Shown piece by piece: positions 26,127 through 36,221 of a stretch of 64,000 bases of DNA. This DNA comes from RHLJ01 sp040222455 (GTDB taxonomy: Bacteria > Bacteroidota > Rhodothermia > Balneolales > Balneolaceae), in NCBI GenBank assembly GCA_040222455.1, contig JAVKDD010000001.1:1-64000 (forward strand). The letters are read 5' to 3'. Both the position numbers and the translations under genes were made by a program. The notes under the pieces are model-generated. The model saw nothing but the letters and a program-made list of their open reading frames with translations, was not told the DNA's origin and searched no databases. Each line of letters begins with the position of its first letter. Position 1 is the stretch's first letter.

Positions 26127-27878
26127 ATGTCTCTAAAATTATTGTTGGAATATGGCTGCTTCAATTTGAGGCAGCCTTTCTTTTTTCTACTAGTTCTTAG
26201 TTTTTTTATAATTCAGTCTTGTACCGATAAAAAAAACACAGACGAATTATCTCAAACTCTTTTTGAAGTTAACGGCATTGAAATGTCTGTGAATGACTTT
26301 CAAAGTAAATATGTGAGAAGGTTAATTCAAACTGGACAAAACGATACTAAAGCCGGTAGGTATCGATATTTAAATGAATTGATCGATAACCTAGTTCTTG
26401 CAGACAAATCTGATGAAAAAGGTTTGTTAGATGATCCAATTTATTTAAAAGCGTTAGAATATCAAGAGCGTAAATCCATGATGGATTATTATTTTATTGA
26501 TCGAATGGAAGAGCGTATAGAACCTCCTACAGATGAAGAAGTACGTTTGGCGTTTGCAAAAAAACAAAGAAAAGTCTATGTAAGACAGCTTTTTTCATTA
26601 AAAGAGTCAGATTTAGAAGAACCCTATCAAAGATTAGAAAGCGGAGAGAACTTTGTTGATGTAGCGAATGACTACTTTGAAACTTCAGAATACGATTCAC
26701 TTGCGGGTTATCTTGGTCCCATTTCTTATTTTGGAGTTGATGATGCCTTTGCGGAAGCGGCCTTTTCTACTAATCAAGGTGAATACTCAAAACCTGTCAG
26801 AAGCTTATTTGGCTATCATATCGTTTATGTGGAGTTTATTGAGTTTCCAGCAATGATAACTGAAGATGAGTATCAATATAGAAAACCCGGAATTACTAGT
26901 CAGGTTAGGCTTAGAAAGCAAAAATTAGTTTCTAACAGTTATGTGCGGGATTTAATGTCTACACTTTTAGTAGAAGTTGATGCCGAAAATCTAGCTAGCT
27001 TAAGAGTAAGCATTGGAAATATGTCTGAGGACCAAATCTTAGATACTACTCAAGAACCAGAACAAGAACAAGAATCCAATTTCTGGGATGATGAACGTAT
27101 TGGTTCATTAAGTCAATCTCTAGATCAAAGTACTGTTCTTGCAACCTATTTATTAAAAGGAGAAAGGGTTGAATTCACTTTTGGAAACTATTTAAGTTGG
27201 TTGCCATATTTGCCATTTAATGAGTCAAAAAACAGAACTGGGGCCTCATTAGGGAGAGCTCTTAGGAATGAGGTATTTTATCAACTTGCTGAAGATGAAG
27301 ACTATTCTGGTGATGAAAGAGTTGAGAATGAAGTTAGAAAAAGAGGTTATGATGTACTATCCGATCTTTATCAAACTGAACTAGCAATTGAAGCTGTTTC
27401 TGATTCAACTTCCATAGAAGTTCCTGCTAGTTTTAGGGAAAGATTGATAAGGAATAGACAAGTTCAAATTCGGGCTAGTTACTGGAAAATACCAGTTAGT
27501 ACCGTTAAGGAAGCTGAAGAAGTAAAAGAAGATATTAATGCTGGAGGTTTACCAATAAGCTACGATAGCTTCAATAAAGTAGATTATAAAATCATTGATC
27601 CTACAAACGAAGATTATTCTTTAGTAAGAAAAGGGATCGTAGGAATGCCTGTAATCGGTAATTCAGTGAGTGAAGGATGGATGGTATTTCAATTGAATGA
27701 AAGAGATATTGAGGAAATAAATAGCCAAACTATTGTTGATAATCTGGAAACAAGGTATAAAGTTTTTAATAGAATTAGCAGTGAAGTTGAAAGGCTCAGA
27801 GCTCAGGCAATCATAAAAGTTGATACACTTTTATTTGATGAGATATATGAATTAAAGAAAGAGAAAGAATCTGAATAA
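26127..27878 (+). CDS. SurA/PpiD-like peptidyl-prolyl isomerase lipoprotein
   Basis: The 583-residue protein has a lipoprotein signal (FFIIQSC), a SurA-N-like chaperone segment (VNGIEMSVNDFQSKYVRR) and one parvulin domain (RKVYVRQLFSLKESDLEEPY to GYHIVYVEF, about residues 148-235). It probably assists folding of outer-membrane or secreted proteins of the operon. The ATG abuts the stop of the previous gene, implying coupling. A terminator-like hairpin lies within codons 10-20. An in-frame TTG at 26166 would give a more usual short lipoprotein signal, so the start is uncertain. Confidence 0.8.
   Translation: MSLKLLLEYGCFNLRQPFFFLLVLSFFIIQSCTDKKNTDELSQTLFEVNGIEMSVNDFQSKYVRRLIQTGQNDTKAGRYRYLNELIDNLVLADKSDEKGLLDDPIYLKALEYQERKSMMDYYFIDRMEERIEPPTDEEVRLAFAKKQRKVYVRQLFSLKESDLEEPYQRLESGENFVDVANDYFETSEYDSLAGYLGPISYFGVDDAFAEAAFSTNQGEYSKPVRSLFGYHIVYVEFIEFPAMITEDEYQYRKPGITSQVRLRKQKLVSNSYVRDLMSTLLVEVDAENLASLRVSIGNMSEDQILDTTQEPEQEQESNFWDDERIGSLSQSLDQSTVLATYLLKGERVEFTFGNYLSWLPYLPFNESKNRTGASLGRALRNEVFYQLAEDEDYSGDERVENEVRKRGYDVLSDLYQTELAIEAVSDSTSIEVPASFRERLIRNRQVQIRASYWKIPVSTVKEAEEVKEDINAGGLPISYDSFNKVDYKIIDPTNEDYSLVRKGIVGMPVIGNSVSEGWMVFQLNERDIEEINSQTIVDNLETRYKVFNRISSEVERLRAQAIIKVDTLLFDEIYELKKEKESE
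26154..26186 (+). terminator. Terminator-like hairpin inside the start of the isomerase gene
   Basis: GGCTGCTTCA (26154-26163) pairs with TGAGGCAGCC (26167-26176) with one G-U pair and loop ATT, followed by TTTCTTTTTT. It has the shape of an intrinsic terminator 28 bases into the annotated coding region, so it would end the receptor operon unless ribosomes translating the isomerase start disrupt it. Confidence 0.7.
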
Positions 27879-27921
27879 AGAGATAGTTCTTTAGTAAGTA
27901 ATATGATCTAATAAATTAGAA

Positions 27922-28227
27922 TTAGTCTTCTTTTACTGCATCAATAGAAGCAAGTAATCCTTCAGCTTCTTTTATTAAATCCTCGGCTTTTTCTTTAGCC
28001 TCAACAACTACTTTTTCACCTTTTTCTTTAGCTTCTGAAACCAATTTTTGTCTTTCTTTACGCAGCTCTGTAATTAGTTCAGTGAGCTCATCTCTATAAC
28101 TACTTAATCGATATGAAAGACGATCGCGTGTATTCTTGCCAGTGTCGGGAGCATAAAGTAATGCAAGAACAGTACCTGTTAATGCCCCTGTTAATAATCC
28201 TGCTAAAAAATTTCCTGACTTACTCAT
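27922..28227 (-). CDS. YtxH-domain protein
   Basis: This 101-residue protein has an N-terminal glycine/alanine-rich membrane helix with the family motif (LAGLLTGALTGTVLALLYAP, residues 9-28, then DTGKNTRDRL) and a long charged coiled-coil tail rich in K, E and A. YtxH proteins are small envelope- or stress-associated proteins of unclear function. It stands 69 bases from the efflux operon on the same strand and could be its last gene, but could also be transcribed separately. Confidence 0.85.
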   Translation of the reverse strand: MSKSGNFLAGLLTGALTGTVLALLYAPDTGKNTRDRLSYRLSSYRDELTELITELRKERQKLVSEAKEKGEKVVVEAKEKAEDLIKEAEGLLASIDAVKED

Positions 28228-28295
28228 GACGTATAAATTTATATTTTGAAATTCTAGTTTTAAGAATAGCTAAAATGAGGCTCAATTACCACAAC

Positions 28296-31200
28296 TTAAG
28301 CAGTTTCTAAGGTTTTATCTTTCGAAAATAAACCTCGAATTCCTGGCCAGAGTAATTTTTCTCTAAACACTTTCCACCACTTTAGATATTGCATTAAGCC
28401 TAAAGAAATAGCTGGTGTGATAAATAGAGTAAATACCACACCTAATGTTAAGCCTCCTATTACTGTTTTAGCTAATGGAGACCAAATCTCTGCTCCAGCA
28501 CCAAGTTCTAATGAGAGAGGAATCATTGAGCAAACAGTAGTAATAGCTGTTAATAAAATAGGCCTCATTCTTCTTTTTGCAGCTTCCAATGCTTTTTCTA
28601 AAAGTAGAGAGTTTTTATTGGTAGGTTTCTCTTTCCATAAAAAGAAAAGAGGATAGAGTGGTAAAAAGAACATTAAGAGAGCATTTCTCCATGTGACTGA
28701 TTTTTCATTTAGAAAATCATTTTCTACATCCTTGGTATTCAAATGCATGTAATCAACTAATACTATACCGTTATTTACAATAATTCCTACAAGCATGAAT
28801 AATCCAATATATCCAGTAGTACTTAGCGAAGTTCCTAAAATGGTTAATCCTGCTAAAGCACCAAAAAGTGCCATAAATATGCACAACCAAATTACAAATG
28901 GGTCTCTGAAATTCTCAAACAAAGAGGCCATAATCATAAACATTAAAACCAAAGCCGCCAATCCAGCAAATAAAAATTGTTTCGAGCCTTCTTGGGCTTC
29001 TTGAGATGCGCCAGTAAACTCATACCTATAACCTTCGGGCATTACTACTTCTTCTTCCATATAATTTGTAATCAATTCTCGGTAAACATTGGCGTCGCCA
29101 TTAAACTGAATGCTTACATCAAGCAATATTTCACGATTACGTTTAGAATATGAATCTACTCCTTTGGTTTCCAGAAACTCACCAACAGCCACAACGGGAA
29201 TGCGTTGGTCTTCATATTGGAGAACTTCAAGATCAAATAAGTCTTCCCTGGATTTAAGTGAACTTTTAGAGGTTCTTACTTCGATAGGGATTTCTCTACC
29301 TTCTGTACGAAAATAACCCGCCTGATTTCCTAAAGTTTGCGTTCGAAGGTTATTTGCAACTTCCCGAATTCCAGAATTCATCATTCCAACTCGGTTTCTA
29401 TCTACTATGAATTGAAGTTCTGGAGTTGGATCAGTCCTTCCATTATCAACCGAAATAATATTTGGGTCATCAAGAAATTTATCTTCAAGTTGCTTCGATA
29501 CTTTAAGCATTTCAGACATCTCTGGACCGATTAAGCTTAAACGAACGGAACCACCACCTGATCGAAATCCTCTACCACCAAAACTAATTCCTCCGCCTTC
29601 AACAGATGCTCTTATATTTACCCCTGGTGCAGTTAGTTCTTGGCGTAGAGTCGCCGCTAATTCACTACTAGTTATGTCTCTTTCATCTACGGGAACAAGC
29701 TGTAGAGTAAAACTACCAGAGTTAGTTTGTTCAGTCCATCTACTTCTTCCAATCGAGGATACAAGGGTTTCAATTTCTGGTTTTTTAAGAAGTATTTTTT
29801 CGAAATCAGTCATTACTTCTACCGTTTTAATCAACTTTGTTCCTTCAGGCAAAGAAACATTCACATCAATTTCTCCTGAATCAGTTTCAGGAAAACCCTC
29901 TTTAGGTATTGATTGAAATAAAAAATAAGTACCAAAAATAATTGCAATTATAGACAATGTAGGTATCCATTTGTGAACTAATAACCACTTTAGGATAAAA
30001 CCATATCCACTTTCAATTTTATGAATTGCTTTAAAAACTACATTTCTTTTGTTGAATTGATCTCTGTCTAATACTAAAATTGATATTACAGGTACTAAAA
30101 CAATCGAAGAAATAAAAGATATGGCGATAGCAAAACTGATTGTTATAGCAAATTCTTTAAAAAATATTCCCTGAATACCACTTATGAGTGTTATGGGAAT
30201 AAATACTCCTAGGGTGGTGAGTGTAGAGCCAAGTAGCGGCCCAATTACTTCATTTGTTCCTGTTAATGCGGCTTCATAGCGTCGCATTCCATCTTCCATT
30301 TTACGGGCAATACTTTCGGTAACTACAATTCCATTATCAACTAATAATCCGATGGCAAGAGCTAAAGCAGAAATGGTAAAGATGTTTAATGTAAGGTCTA
30401 CCGCATACATTGTAGCAAAGGTTGCGGCAATAGAAACGGGTATAGATATAGCAACTACCAGAGATATTCTCCATCCACCCATAAATACAAGAATCACAAG
30501 TATTACAACAACGAGCGCAATAAGAGAAGACTGAGCCAAATTATTTATTGAGTCATCAATAGCGCGGCCTTCATCTGAAAGTATCCTAAGTTCTACTCCC
30601 GGAGGTAAAATTTCATTCAATTCTGGAACCACCGCTTTTACGGCGTTAACAACATCAAGAGTGTTCGCGTCAGAATTTTTTTGAAGTTCAATAGAAACAC
30701 TATTGTTTCCATTCACATTTACAAGGCTTGTGACTTCAGTAAAGCCATCAGATACGTCAGCGACATCTTCAACCCGAATTGGAATACCATTATTAGCAAC
30801 TTTAATAATCGTTTTCTTAATCTCGTCAACGGTTTCGTACATAGATTCTACACGAACGCTATAACTGATATTTTGAGCAACGATATTACCTATTGGCAAC
30901 TGTGTATTATTCGAGCTGATTGCATTTTCGAGCTCAGATGGAACAATATTATATTGAGCTAGACTCATAGGGGAAACATCAACATATATACGTCGCTCTA
31001 ACCCTCCTCTGGTATCTGCAGAAGCTAAACCTACAAGGCGCTCAAGGTTTGGTTCTACTGTTTCAATAGCAATATTCCTAAGTTCGTCTAATCCTTTAAG
31101 GCTAGAATTGATACTCAGCTGCATGATTGGGCGATTCTCAGGATCAAACTGAAAAATTGTTGGTTCACGAGCTTGTACAGGCAGGTCAGCTCGTATTTGA

Positions 31201-31547
31201 TCAATCGCTTTTTGAACTTTTAGTTCTGTTTTTCGGATATCAGTTCCTTCATATAATCTCAAGATTACAAATGCATTGCCCCTGCTAACTCTTGCTTCTA
31301 AAGATTCGATACCCTCAATAGCAGAAACAGCTCCTTCAATTGGGGTGACAATCAGCCTGTCAATATCTTCTGGTGCTACATTTTGATAGCCTGAAGAAAC
31401 TGCTAATACTGGAATATTAAGAGAAGGGAAAAGGGTGACTCTTAAATTTGTAAGAGAAAAGATTCCAAATCCGACAATAATAAGCGTACTCATTATTACC
31501 GTAATAGGTCTTTTTAAGATTCCCGATGTAAGACTAAATTTTTTCAT
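28296..31547 (-). CDS. RND-family efflux permease (second of a pair)
   Basis: The 1083-residue pump protein has the AcrB plan: an N-terminal helix (PITVIMSTLIIVGFGIFSL), a large periplasmic porter loop, membrane helices 2-7, a second porter loop and helices 8-12. In helix 4 the usual DD pair of the proton relay reads D404-N405 (IGLLVDNGIVV), so one key aspartate is missing. There is an extra cytoplasmic insert before the last helices (FFLPLYPLFFLWKEKPTNKN). It overlaps the stop of the upstream permease by four bases, so the two are made together and may form a mixed trimer. Confidence 0.92.
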   Translation of the reverse strand: MKKFSLTSGILKRPITVIMSTLIIVGFGIFSLTNLRVTLFPSLNIPVLAVSSGYQNVAPEDIDRLIVTPIEGAVSAIEGIESLEARVSRGNAFVILRLYEGTDIRKTELKVQKAIDQIRADLPVQAREPTIFQFDPENRPIMQLSINSSLKGLDELRNIAIETVEPNLERLVGLASADTRGGLERRIYVDVSPMSLAQYNIVPSELENAISSNNTQLPIGNIVAQNISYSVRVESMYETVDEIKKTIIKVANNGIPIRVEDVADVSDGFTEVTSLVNVNGNNSVSIELQKNSDANTLDVVNAVKAVVPELNEILPPGVELRILSDEGRAIDDSINNLAQSSLIALVVVILVILVFMGGWRISLVVAISIPVSIAATFATMYAVDLTLNIFTISALALAIGLLVDNGIVVTESIARKMEDGMRRYEAALTGTNEVIGPLLGSTLTTLGVFIPITLISGIQGIFFKEFAITISFAIAISFISSIVLVPVISILVLDRDQFNKRNVVFKAIHKIESGYGFILKWLLVHKWIPTLSIIAIIFGTYFLFQSIPKEGFPETDSGEIDVNVSLPEGTKLIKTVEVMTDFEKILLKKPEIETLVSSIGRSRWTEQTNSGSFTLQLVPVDERDITSSELAATLRQELTAPGVNIRASVEGGGISFGGRGFRSGGGSVRLSLIGPEMSEMLKVSKQLEDKFLDDPNIISVDNGRTDPTPELQFIVDRNRVGMMNSGIREVANNLRTQTLGNQAGYFRTEGREIPIEVRTSKSSLKSREDLFDLEVLQYEDQRIPVVAVGEFLETKGVDSYSKRNREILLDVSIQFNGDANVYRELITNYMEEEVVMPEGYRYEFTGASQEAQEGSKQFLFAGLAALVLMFMIMASLFENFRDPFVIWLCIFMALFGALAGLTILGTSLSTTGYIGLFMLVGIIVNNGIVLVDYMHLNTKDVENDFLNEKSVTWRNALLMFFLPLYPLFFLWKEKPTNKNSLLLEKALEAAKRRMRPILLTAITTVCSMIPLSLELGAGAEIWSPLAKTVIGGLTLGVVFTLFITPAISLGLMQYLKWWKVFREKLLWPGIRGLFSKDKTLETA

Positions 31548-34500
31548 GCAAGTACCTCTTCCTGTGAAAGTGGATCTTCTTTATGAATAGCATCAAAACC
31601 TAAACTGTCAACACTTTTATTAATAAGCATATAAATACTTGGAACTACAAAAAGCATTAATAGGGTAGACATGGTAAGCCCGCCAATAACGGTTCTTGCC
31701 ATGGGACTCCAAGTTTCTGAACCTGAACCAAGTTCTAGTGCCAATGGAACCATAGATAAAATGGTAGTAAAAGCGGTCATTAAAATGGGTCTAAGTCTTC
31801 GAGTAGCTCCTTGTACAATAGCTTCGTGTCTTGATAACCCACGTGCTTGTAAAATCTTGATGTAGTCAATCATCACAATGCCGTTATTAACCACAATTCC
31901 AGACAGAAGAATTAAGCCTACCATTGAGGTCACACTAATCGCAGTTCCAGTGATGCCCAGCATAATCAGTACTCCTGAAAGCGCCAATGGAATGGTAAAA
32001 ATGATAATAAATGGTTCAACAAGGCTTTCAAATTGTGAAGCCATTACCATGTAGGTTAAAATTCCGGCAATGGCGAATGCAATTAATAGAAAACCGAAAG
32101 ATTCAGCTTGTTCTTCAGCAGAACCCGCAAGAGCATATCGGTAACCATCAGGCCATTCAATTTGGTCAAGCAATTCACGAGCCTCTGAGGAAGCAGTTTT
32201 TAAATCTACTCCGTCTAGTTCTGTGAAAATCTCTATAACACGTTCCTGATCAATTCTTGTGACATTACTAGGGCCAGTAAATCTATCAACTCTAGCTAAA
32301 TTACTTAGCGGCATCCATTCACCTGAAGGAGTTTGAATTTGGATGCTTTCCAAGTCGGTAGATGCGGCTTTTTGTTTAGGATCTAATTCAACTTTTACTT
32401 CGAATTCAACACCTTGATCTACAAAGCTGGTTGCTATACTTCCTTGAACAGCATCACTAATTGCACTAGCAACTTGATTGGTATTCATTCCAACTAAAGA
32501 AATTCGCTCTCGATCCATGATGAGTCTAAGTTCCGGCCTTCCTTGATCAGCGGTACTATAAGCACTTACAACCCCATCAATTTGCGTAATCCTTTCTTTA
32601 ACACCGTCAGAAAGATTCTTTTTTACTTCCGCATCATATCCAAAAATCTGAACAATAAGACCATTTTCTCCATCAGGACTTAATGGATCCTGAATAATCT
32701 CCTGAACATCTATCCCCGGTACAATAGTAAGTTTATTCAGGATATCTCCGACAATTTCGAATTGAGTACGATTTCTTTCTTCTAATGCGACCAATTCTAT
32801 CCGGACTGTTCCAGTAAATCCACCGGGGTTGTCTGCACCTTCAATTCCTTCTTTATCTCCATAATCAGAAACAACCATTCGAGCTTCAGGGACTTCTTGT
32901 CGAATTACACTTTCTACTTGTTTGAAAGATCGTTCTAATTCGAGCAGACTAACGCCAGCTTCCCGACTTATTTCTAATGTAAAAGCTCCTTCATCAACCC
33001 TTGGGAAGAATTCACCCCCTAATTGATTGAAAATGGGCAACGTTGCTACAAAAAATAGAACCGATCCCAATACTACCAATCCACTTCTTTGTAGTGTTGT
33101 ATCTAATTGTTTAGCATAGGTGTTTTCGAGCTTATCAAGCGCATTGCTAAAGAACATTGCAACTTTATTTTTTGCCTGAAAAGATGCTTCTCCATCTTTA
33201 AAAAATTGAGAAGTCATCATCGGGATAAGCGTTAATGCAACAAGTGAGGATACTGAAAGCGAAAACGAAATGGTAAGCGCTAAATCCCGAAATAAGAAGC
33301 CCGCGATGCCCGGTACAAATAATATTGGAAGAAATACTACTAATGTTGTTAGCGTAGAAATTACAACAGGAACTGCCACTTCGGTTGCACCCATTATGGC
33401 TGCTTCCTTTCGATTTTTACCTTCTTCCCTAAACCGGAAAATATTTTCAAGAACTACGACTGCGTCATCTACTACAAGTCCAACGGCTAAAGTAAGGCCT
33501 GAAAGAGAGATGATATTCAAACTAAGATCTGCAAAGTTCATTACAGCAAATGTCGTAACTATAGAAATAGGAATAGAAATGGCAATTATAAGTGCAGAGC
33601 GACCACTTCTTAAGAAAGCAAGAAGGATCAAAACCACCAAAATAATAGCTTGCAAACCAGTTAAAAGCAGGTTTTGTATCGAGAGTTTAATGAACTCGGC
33701 TTTGTTAGTAAGTACCTGAACTTCCACATCAACAGGAAGGCTTTTTTTGATTTCTTCAAGACTTGAAATCACTTCTTCTGCGGCTACAACCACATTAGCA
33801 TCGCTTTGGCGATAGATGTTTAAAATAATTCCATCATCTCCATTTACTTGAACATTCCCTATTGGTTGAGCAATACCATCTTCTACATTTGCAATATCTC
33901 TCAAATATAATGAGCGCCCATCCCGAACGGCGACAACTGTATTTTTTATTTGATCAACACTTTTTAGCTCCCCCATTGTTCGGAGCGAATATACCGTATT
34001 ACCTTCAGTAAGCTGCCCAGCAGGAACCTGAATATTTTCAGCATTTAATCGATTAGAAATCTCTGAGATTGTAATATTGTACAATCTCATTTTTTCGTTA
34101 TCAATTACTACATTAATCTGTCGTTCTAAGCCGCCAGAAGTTTCGGCTGAGGCGATTCCATTAATTCGTTCAATTCGTTGCTCAAGTATTTGAGTGGTAT
34201 AAGTACGCAGGTCTCTTGCAGATCGAACATTAGAAGTAACCGCTAGAACCACAATTGGCTCCTGGTTTGGGTCGTAACTGAATACTAAGGGAGTTTCAGC
34301 ATCTTGAGGAATTGACCGAGTAACAAAACCGAGTTGTTTACGAACATCATTTTCAGCTTCATAAAGATCTGTTCCCCAGTTAAAATTTAATTTTACAACC
34401 GAAGCACCCTGACTTGATAAGGAGCGTACTCGTCGAATACCACTTATACTCCCAACCGTTTCTTCGATCGGGCGAGTAACGAGCGTTTCCATATCTTCAG

Positions 34501-34669
34501 GAGCAACACCTTCGTAACCAGTAAAAATTGTGATAGTAGGAAAGCTTACATCGGGATAAAGATTAAGCCGAAGTTGTGCTACACCAAAAATTCCAAACCC
34601 GATTAAAATCAGGCTAGTCATTAAAAACGTAATTGGGCGTTGTACCGCTAATTTTGATAAACCACCCAT
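31544..34669 (-). CDS. RND-family efflux permease (first of a pair)
   Basis: The 1041-residue permease has the same AcrB/MdtB-like architecture (QRPITFLMTSLILIGFGIFG at the N-terminus, two porter loops, twelve helices). The helix-4 proton-relay pair is intact: D401-D402 in VGLVVDDAVVVLENI. It follows the adaptor gene by one base and overlaps the next permease by four, forming one operon: adaptor, permease 1, permease 2. The substrate cannot be read; hydrophobic drugs, bile-salt-like compounds or lipids are possible. No TolC-like gene is present here. Confidence 0.93.
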   Translation of the reverse strand: MGGLSKLAVQRPITFLMTSLILIGFGIFGVAQLRLNLYPDVSFPTITIFTGYEGVAPEDMETLVTRPIEETVGSISGIRRVRSLSSQGASVVKLNFNWGTDLYEAENDVRKQLGFVTRSIPQDAETPLVFSYDPNQEPIVVLAVTSNVRSARDLRTYTTQILEQRIERINGIASAETSGGLERQINVVIDNEKMRLYNITISEISNRLNAENIQVPAGQLTEGNTVYSLRTMGELKSVDQIKNTVVAVRDGRSLYLRDIANVEDGIAQPIGNVQVNGDDGIILNIYRQSDANVVVAAEEVISSLEEIKKSLPVDVEVQVLTNKAEFIKLSIQNLLLTGLQAIILVVLILLAFLRSGRSALIIAISIPISIVTTFAVMNFADLSLNIISLSGLTLAVGLVVDDAVVVLENIFRFREEGKNRKEAAIMGATEVAVPVVISTLTTLVVFLPILFVPGIAGFLFRDLALTISFSLSVSSLVALTLIPMMTSQFFKDGEASFQAKNKVAMFFSNALDKLENTYAKQLDTTLQRSGLVVLGSVLFFVATLPIFNQLGGEFFPRVDEGAFTLEISREAGVSLLELERSFKQVESVIRQEVPEARMVVSDYGDKEGIEGADNPGGFTGTVRIELVALEERNRTQFEIVGDILNKLTIVPGIDVQEIIQDPLSPDGENGLIVQIFGYDAEVKKNLSDGVKERITQIDGVVSAYSTADQGRPELRLIMDRERISLVGMNTNQVASAISDAVQGSIATSFVDQGVEFEVKVELDPKQKAASTDLESIQIQTPSGEWMPLSNLARVDRFTGPSNVTRIDQERVIEIFTELDGVDLKTASSEARELLDQIEWPDGYRYALAGSAEEQAESFGFLLIAFAIAGILTYMVMASQFESLVEPFIIIFTIPLALSGVLIMLGITGTAISVTSMVGLILLSGIVVNNGIVMIDYIKILQARGLSRHEAIVQGATRRLRPILMTAFTTILSMVPLALELGSGSETWSPMARTVIGGLTMSTLLMLFVVPSIYMLINKSVDSLGFDAIHKEDPLSQEEVLA

Positions 34670-34670
34670 C

Positions 34671-36044
34671 TTAATTAGATGAAGAGTTTGCTGTTCTTAT
34701 GCTATCCATGAGTGCAGCACGCTCTTGTTGAGACATAGACTGCATCCGGGCTCTTAATTTCTGTTGGTCTTCATCACTCATATTTGCAAAAACTGCTCCA
34801 CTGGGTCGTCCGGTTCCTTGCCCAACTCTTGAGGGTCTACCATCGGTTGCACTTGCCACTGATTGTTCAGCTGGCGATGTAAAGTTTGCGCCTGAAGCCA
34901 CTCTAATTTTGCCACCATCTTGAAGACTTTGCTGGCCAGTAACTACGATACGCTCGCCAGGTCTCAGGCCTGAAATTACTTCCAACTTATCACCTTGCTC
35001 AATCCCTAATTCTAATCTGCGAAGTTCTGCTGATGAATCACCTTGCGCAACAAAAACTGAATAAGTACGGTCTAACTGAATTGTATTTGATTCAGGGTCA
35101 ACAACCGTTTCCACCTTTTCAACAAGAGCACTTCTAGAAATTACTATGGCTCTTGGCTTATTTACAATGTCTATTACATTCTCTGTAAGTACACCAGGGT
35201 AAATAGATTCTCCAATATTTGTTAATGTAATAACAACTTCACCTAAACCTGTTGTTGCATCTAGTTGAGGACTTTTTCTGGAAACAACACCTTGTGCGGT
35301 AGCTCGTGACTCATTACTAACTCTTAACGAAACTTTTTGTCCAATCTTTACAAATCTCCAGTCCTGAACGGGTAAATAAATTCTGGTTTCATAACCAACT
35401 AAATTTGCGATCTCAAAAAGAACCTGTCCATTTGACGCTATATCACCTTCTTCTCCGGTTCTGGAAATTACAACTCCTCGAACCGGTGAGCGCACTTCTG
35501 TATAGTTAAAATTTTCTTGAGCTTGTGTAAGTGATGCTTTTGCAGACTCGTACTGAGCCATTGTGTTTCTGAATGTAGCAAAAGCGATATCGTATTCAGA
35601 ATCGCTGATCAGGTCCTTTTCAAGCAATTGTTTTTGGCGACTAAATTGAGAGCTATCTCGTTGCATTGCAATCCTGCTTTGCTCTAATTGTGCTTTAGCT
35701 TGATTAAGTTGATCTCGAAAAGTAGCATCTGCAATTTTAGCTAAAAGTTGCCCTTGCTGCACTGTATCACCTAAATCGACATAAAAACGGGTAATTCGAT
35801 TACTTACCTGAGGAGAAATGGCAATTACACTTTCTGCTTTAATAGTACCAAAAGATCGCACCTGATCAGCAATTGCACTAAAAGTTACGGGTAGTACTTC
35901 TACACTTGTAACTCTACTGTCGCCATTAAAGCCCCCTGAAGCCCAACCACCACCGCCTGAATTAGTTTGAGAGTTTTGTTCTGAGTTTCCACATCCTAAA
36001 AAAAATAAAGAAATAAAAAGTGCCGAAAAGAATAAGTATTTCAC
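34671..36044 (-). CDS. RND efflux periplasmic adaptor lipoprotein
   Basis: From the GTG at 36044 the protein is 457 residues with a lipoprotein signal (FFSALFISLFFLGC, Cys18). Membrane-fusion-protein domains follow: lipoyl half (AISPQVSNRITRFYVDLGDT), alpha-helical hairpin (QLNQAKAQLEQSRIAMQRDS), second lipoyl half (VRSPVRGVVISRTGEEGD) and beta-barrel, then a charged tail after about residue 400. It links the pumps to an outer-membrane channel. The frame is open upstream to an ATG at 36191, but that would bury the lipoprotein signal and leave only 30 bases to the divergent gene, so the internal GTG is preferred. Confidence 0.85.
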   Translation of the reverse strand: MKYLFFSALFISLFFLGCGNSEQNSQTNSGGGGWASGGFNGDSRVTSVEVLPVTFSAIADQVRSFGTIKAESVIAISPQVSNRITRFYVDLGDTVQQGQLLAKIADATFRDQLNQAKAQLEQSRIAMQRDSSQFSRQKQLLEKDLISDSEYDIAFATFRNTMAQYESAKASLTQAQENFNYTEVRSPVRGVVISRTGEEGDIASNGQVLFEIANLVGYETRIYLPVQDWRFVKIGQKVSLRVSNESRATAQGVVSRKSPQLDATTGLGEVVITLTNIGESIYPGVLTENVIDIVNKPRAIVISRSALVEKVETVVDPESNTIQLDRTYSVFVAQGDSSAELRRLELGIEQGDKLEVISGLRPGERIVVTGQQSLQDGGKIRVASGANFTSPAEQSVASATDGRPSRVGQGTGRPSGAVFANMSDEDQQKLRARMQSMSQQERAALMDSIRTANSSSN

Positions 36045-36221
36045 GTGTTTTGTATTATTACAGTTGTACAGAGTAAGACGGTTAATTTCGCCAATTAGTT
36101 CACTTTTAGATACTAAAGGGTTGTAAAAAAAAGCAACAGGAAGATTACAATTTGAAATGTTTTGCAAGAAGGGTTTTTGTATTATTCGCACTAATCTTGA
36201 ACAACAAATCTCTTTCTTTAT

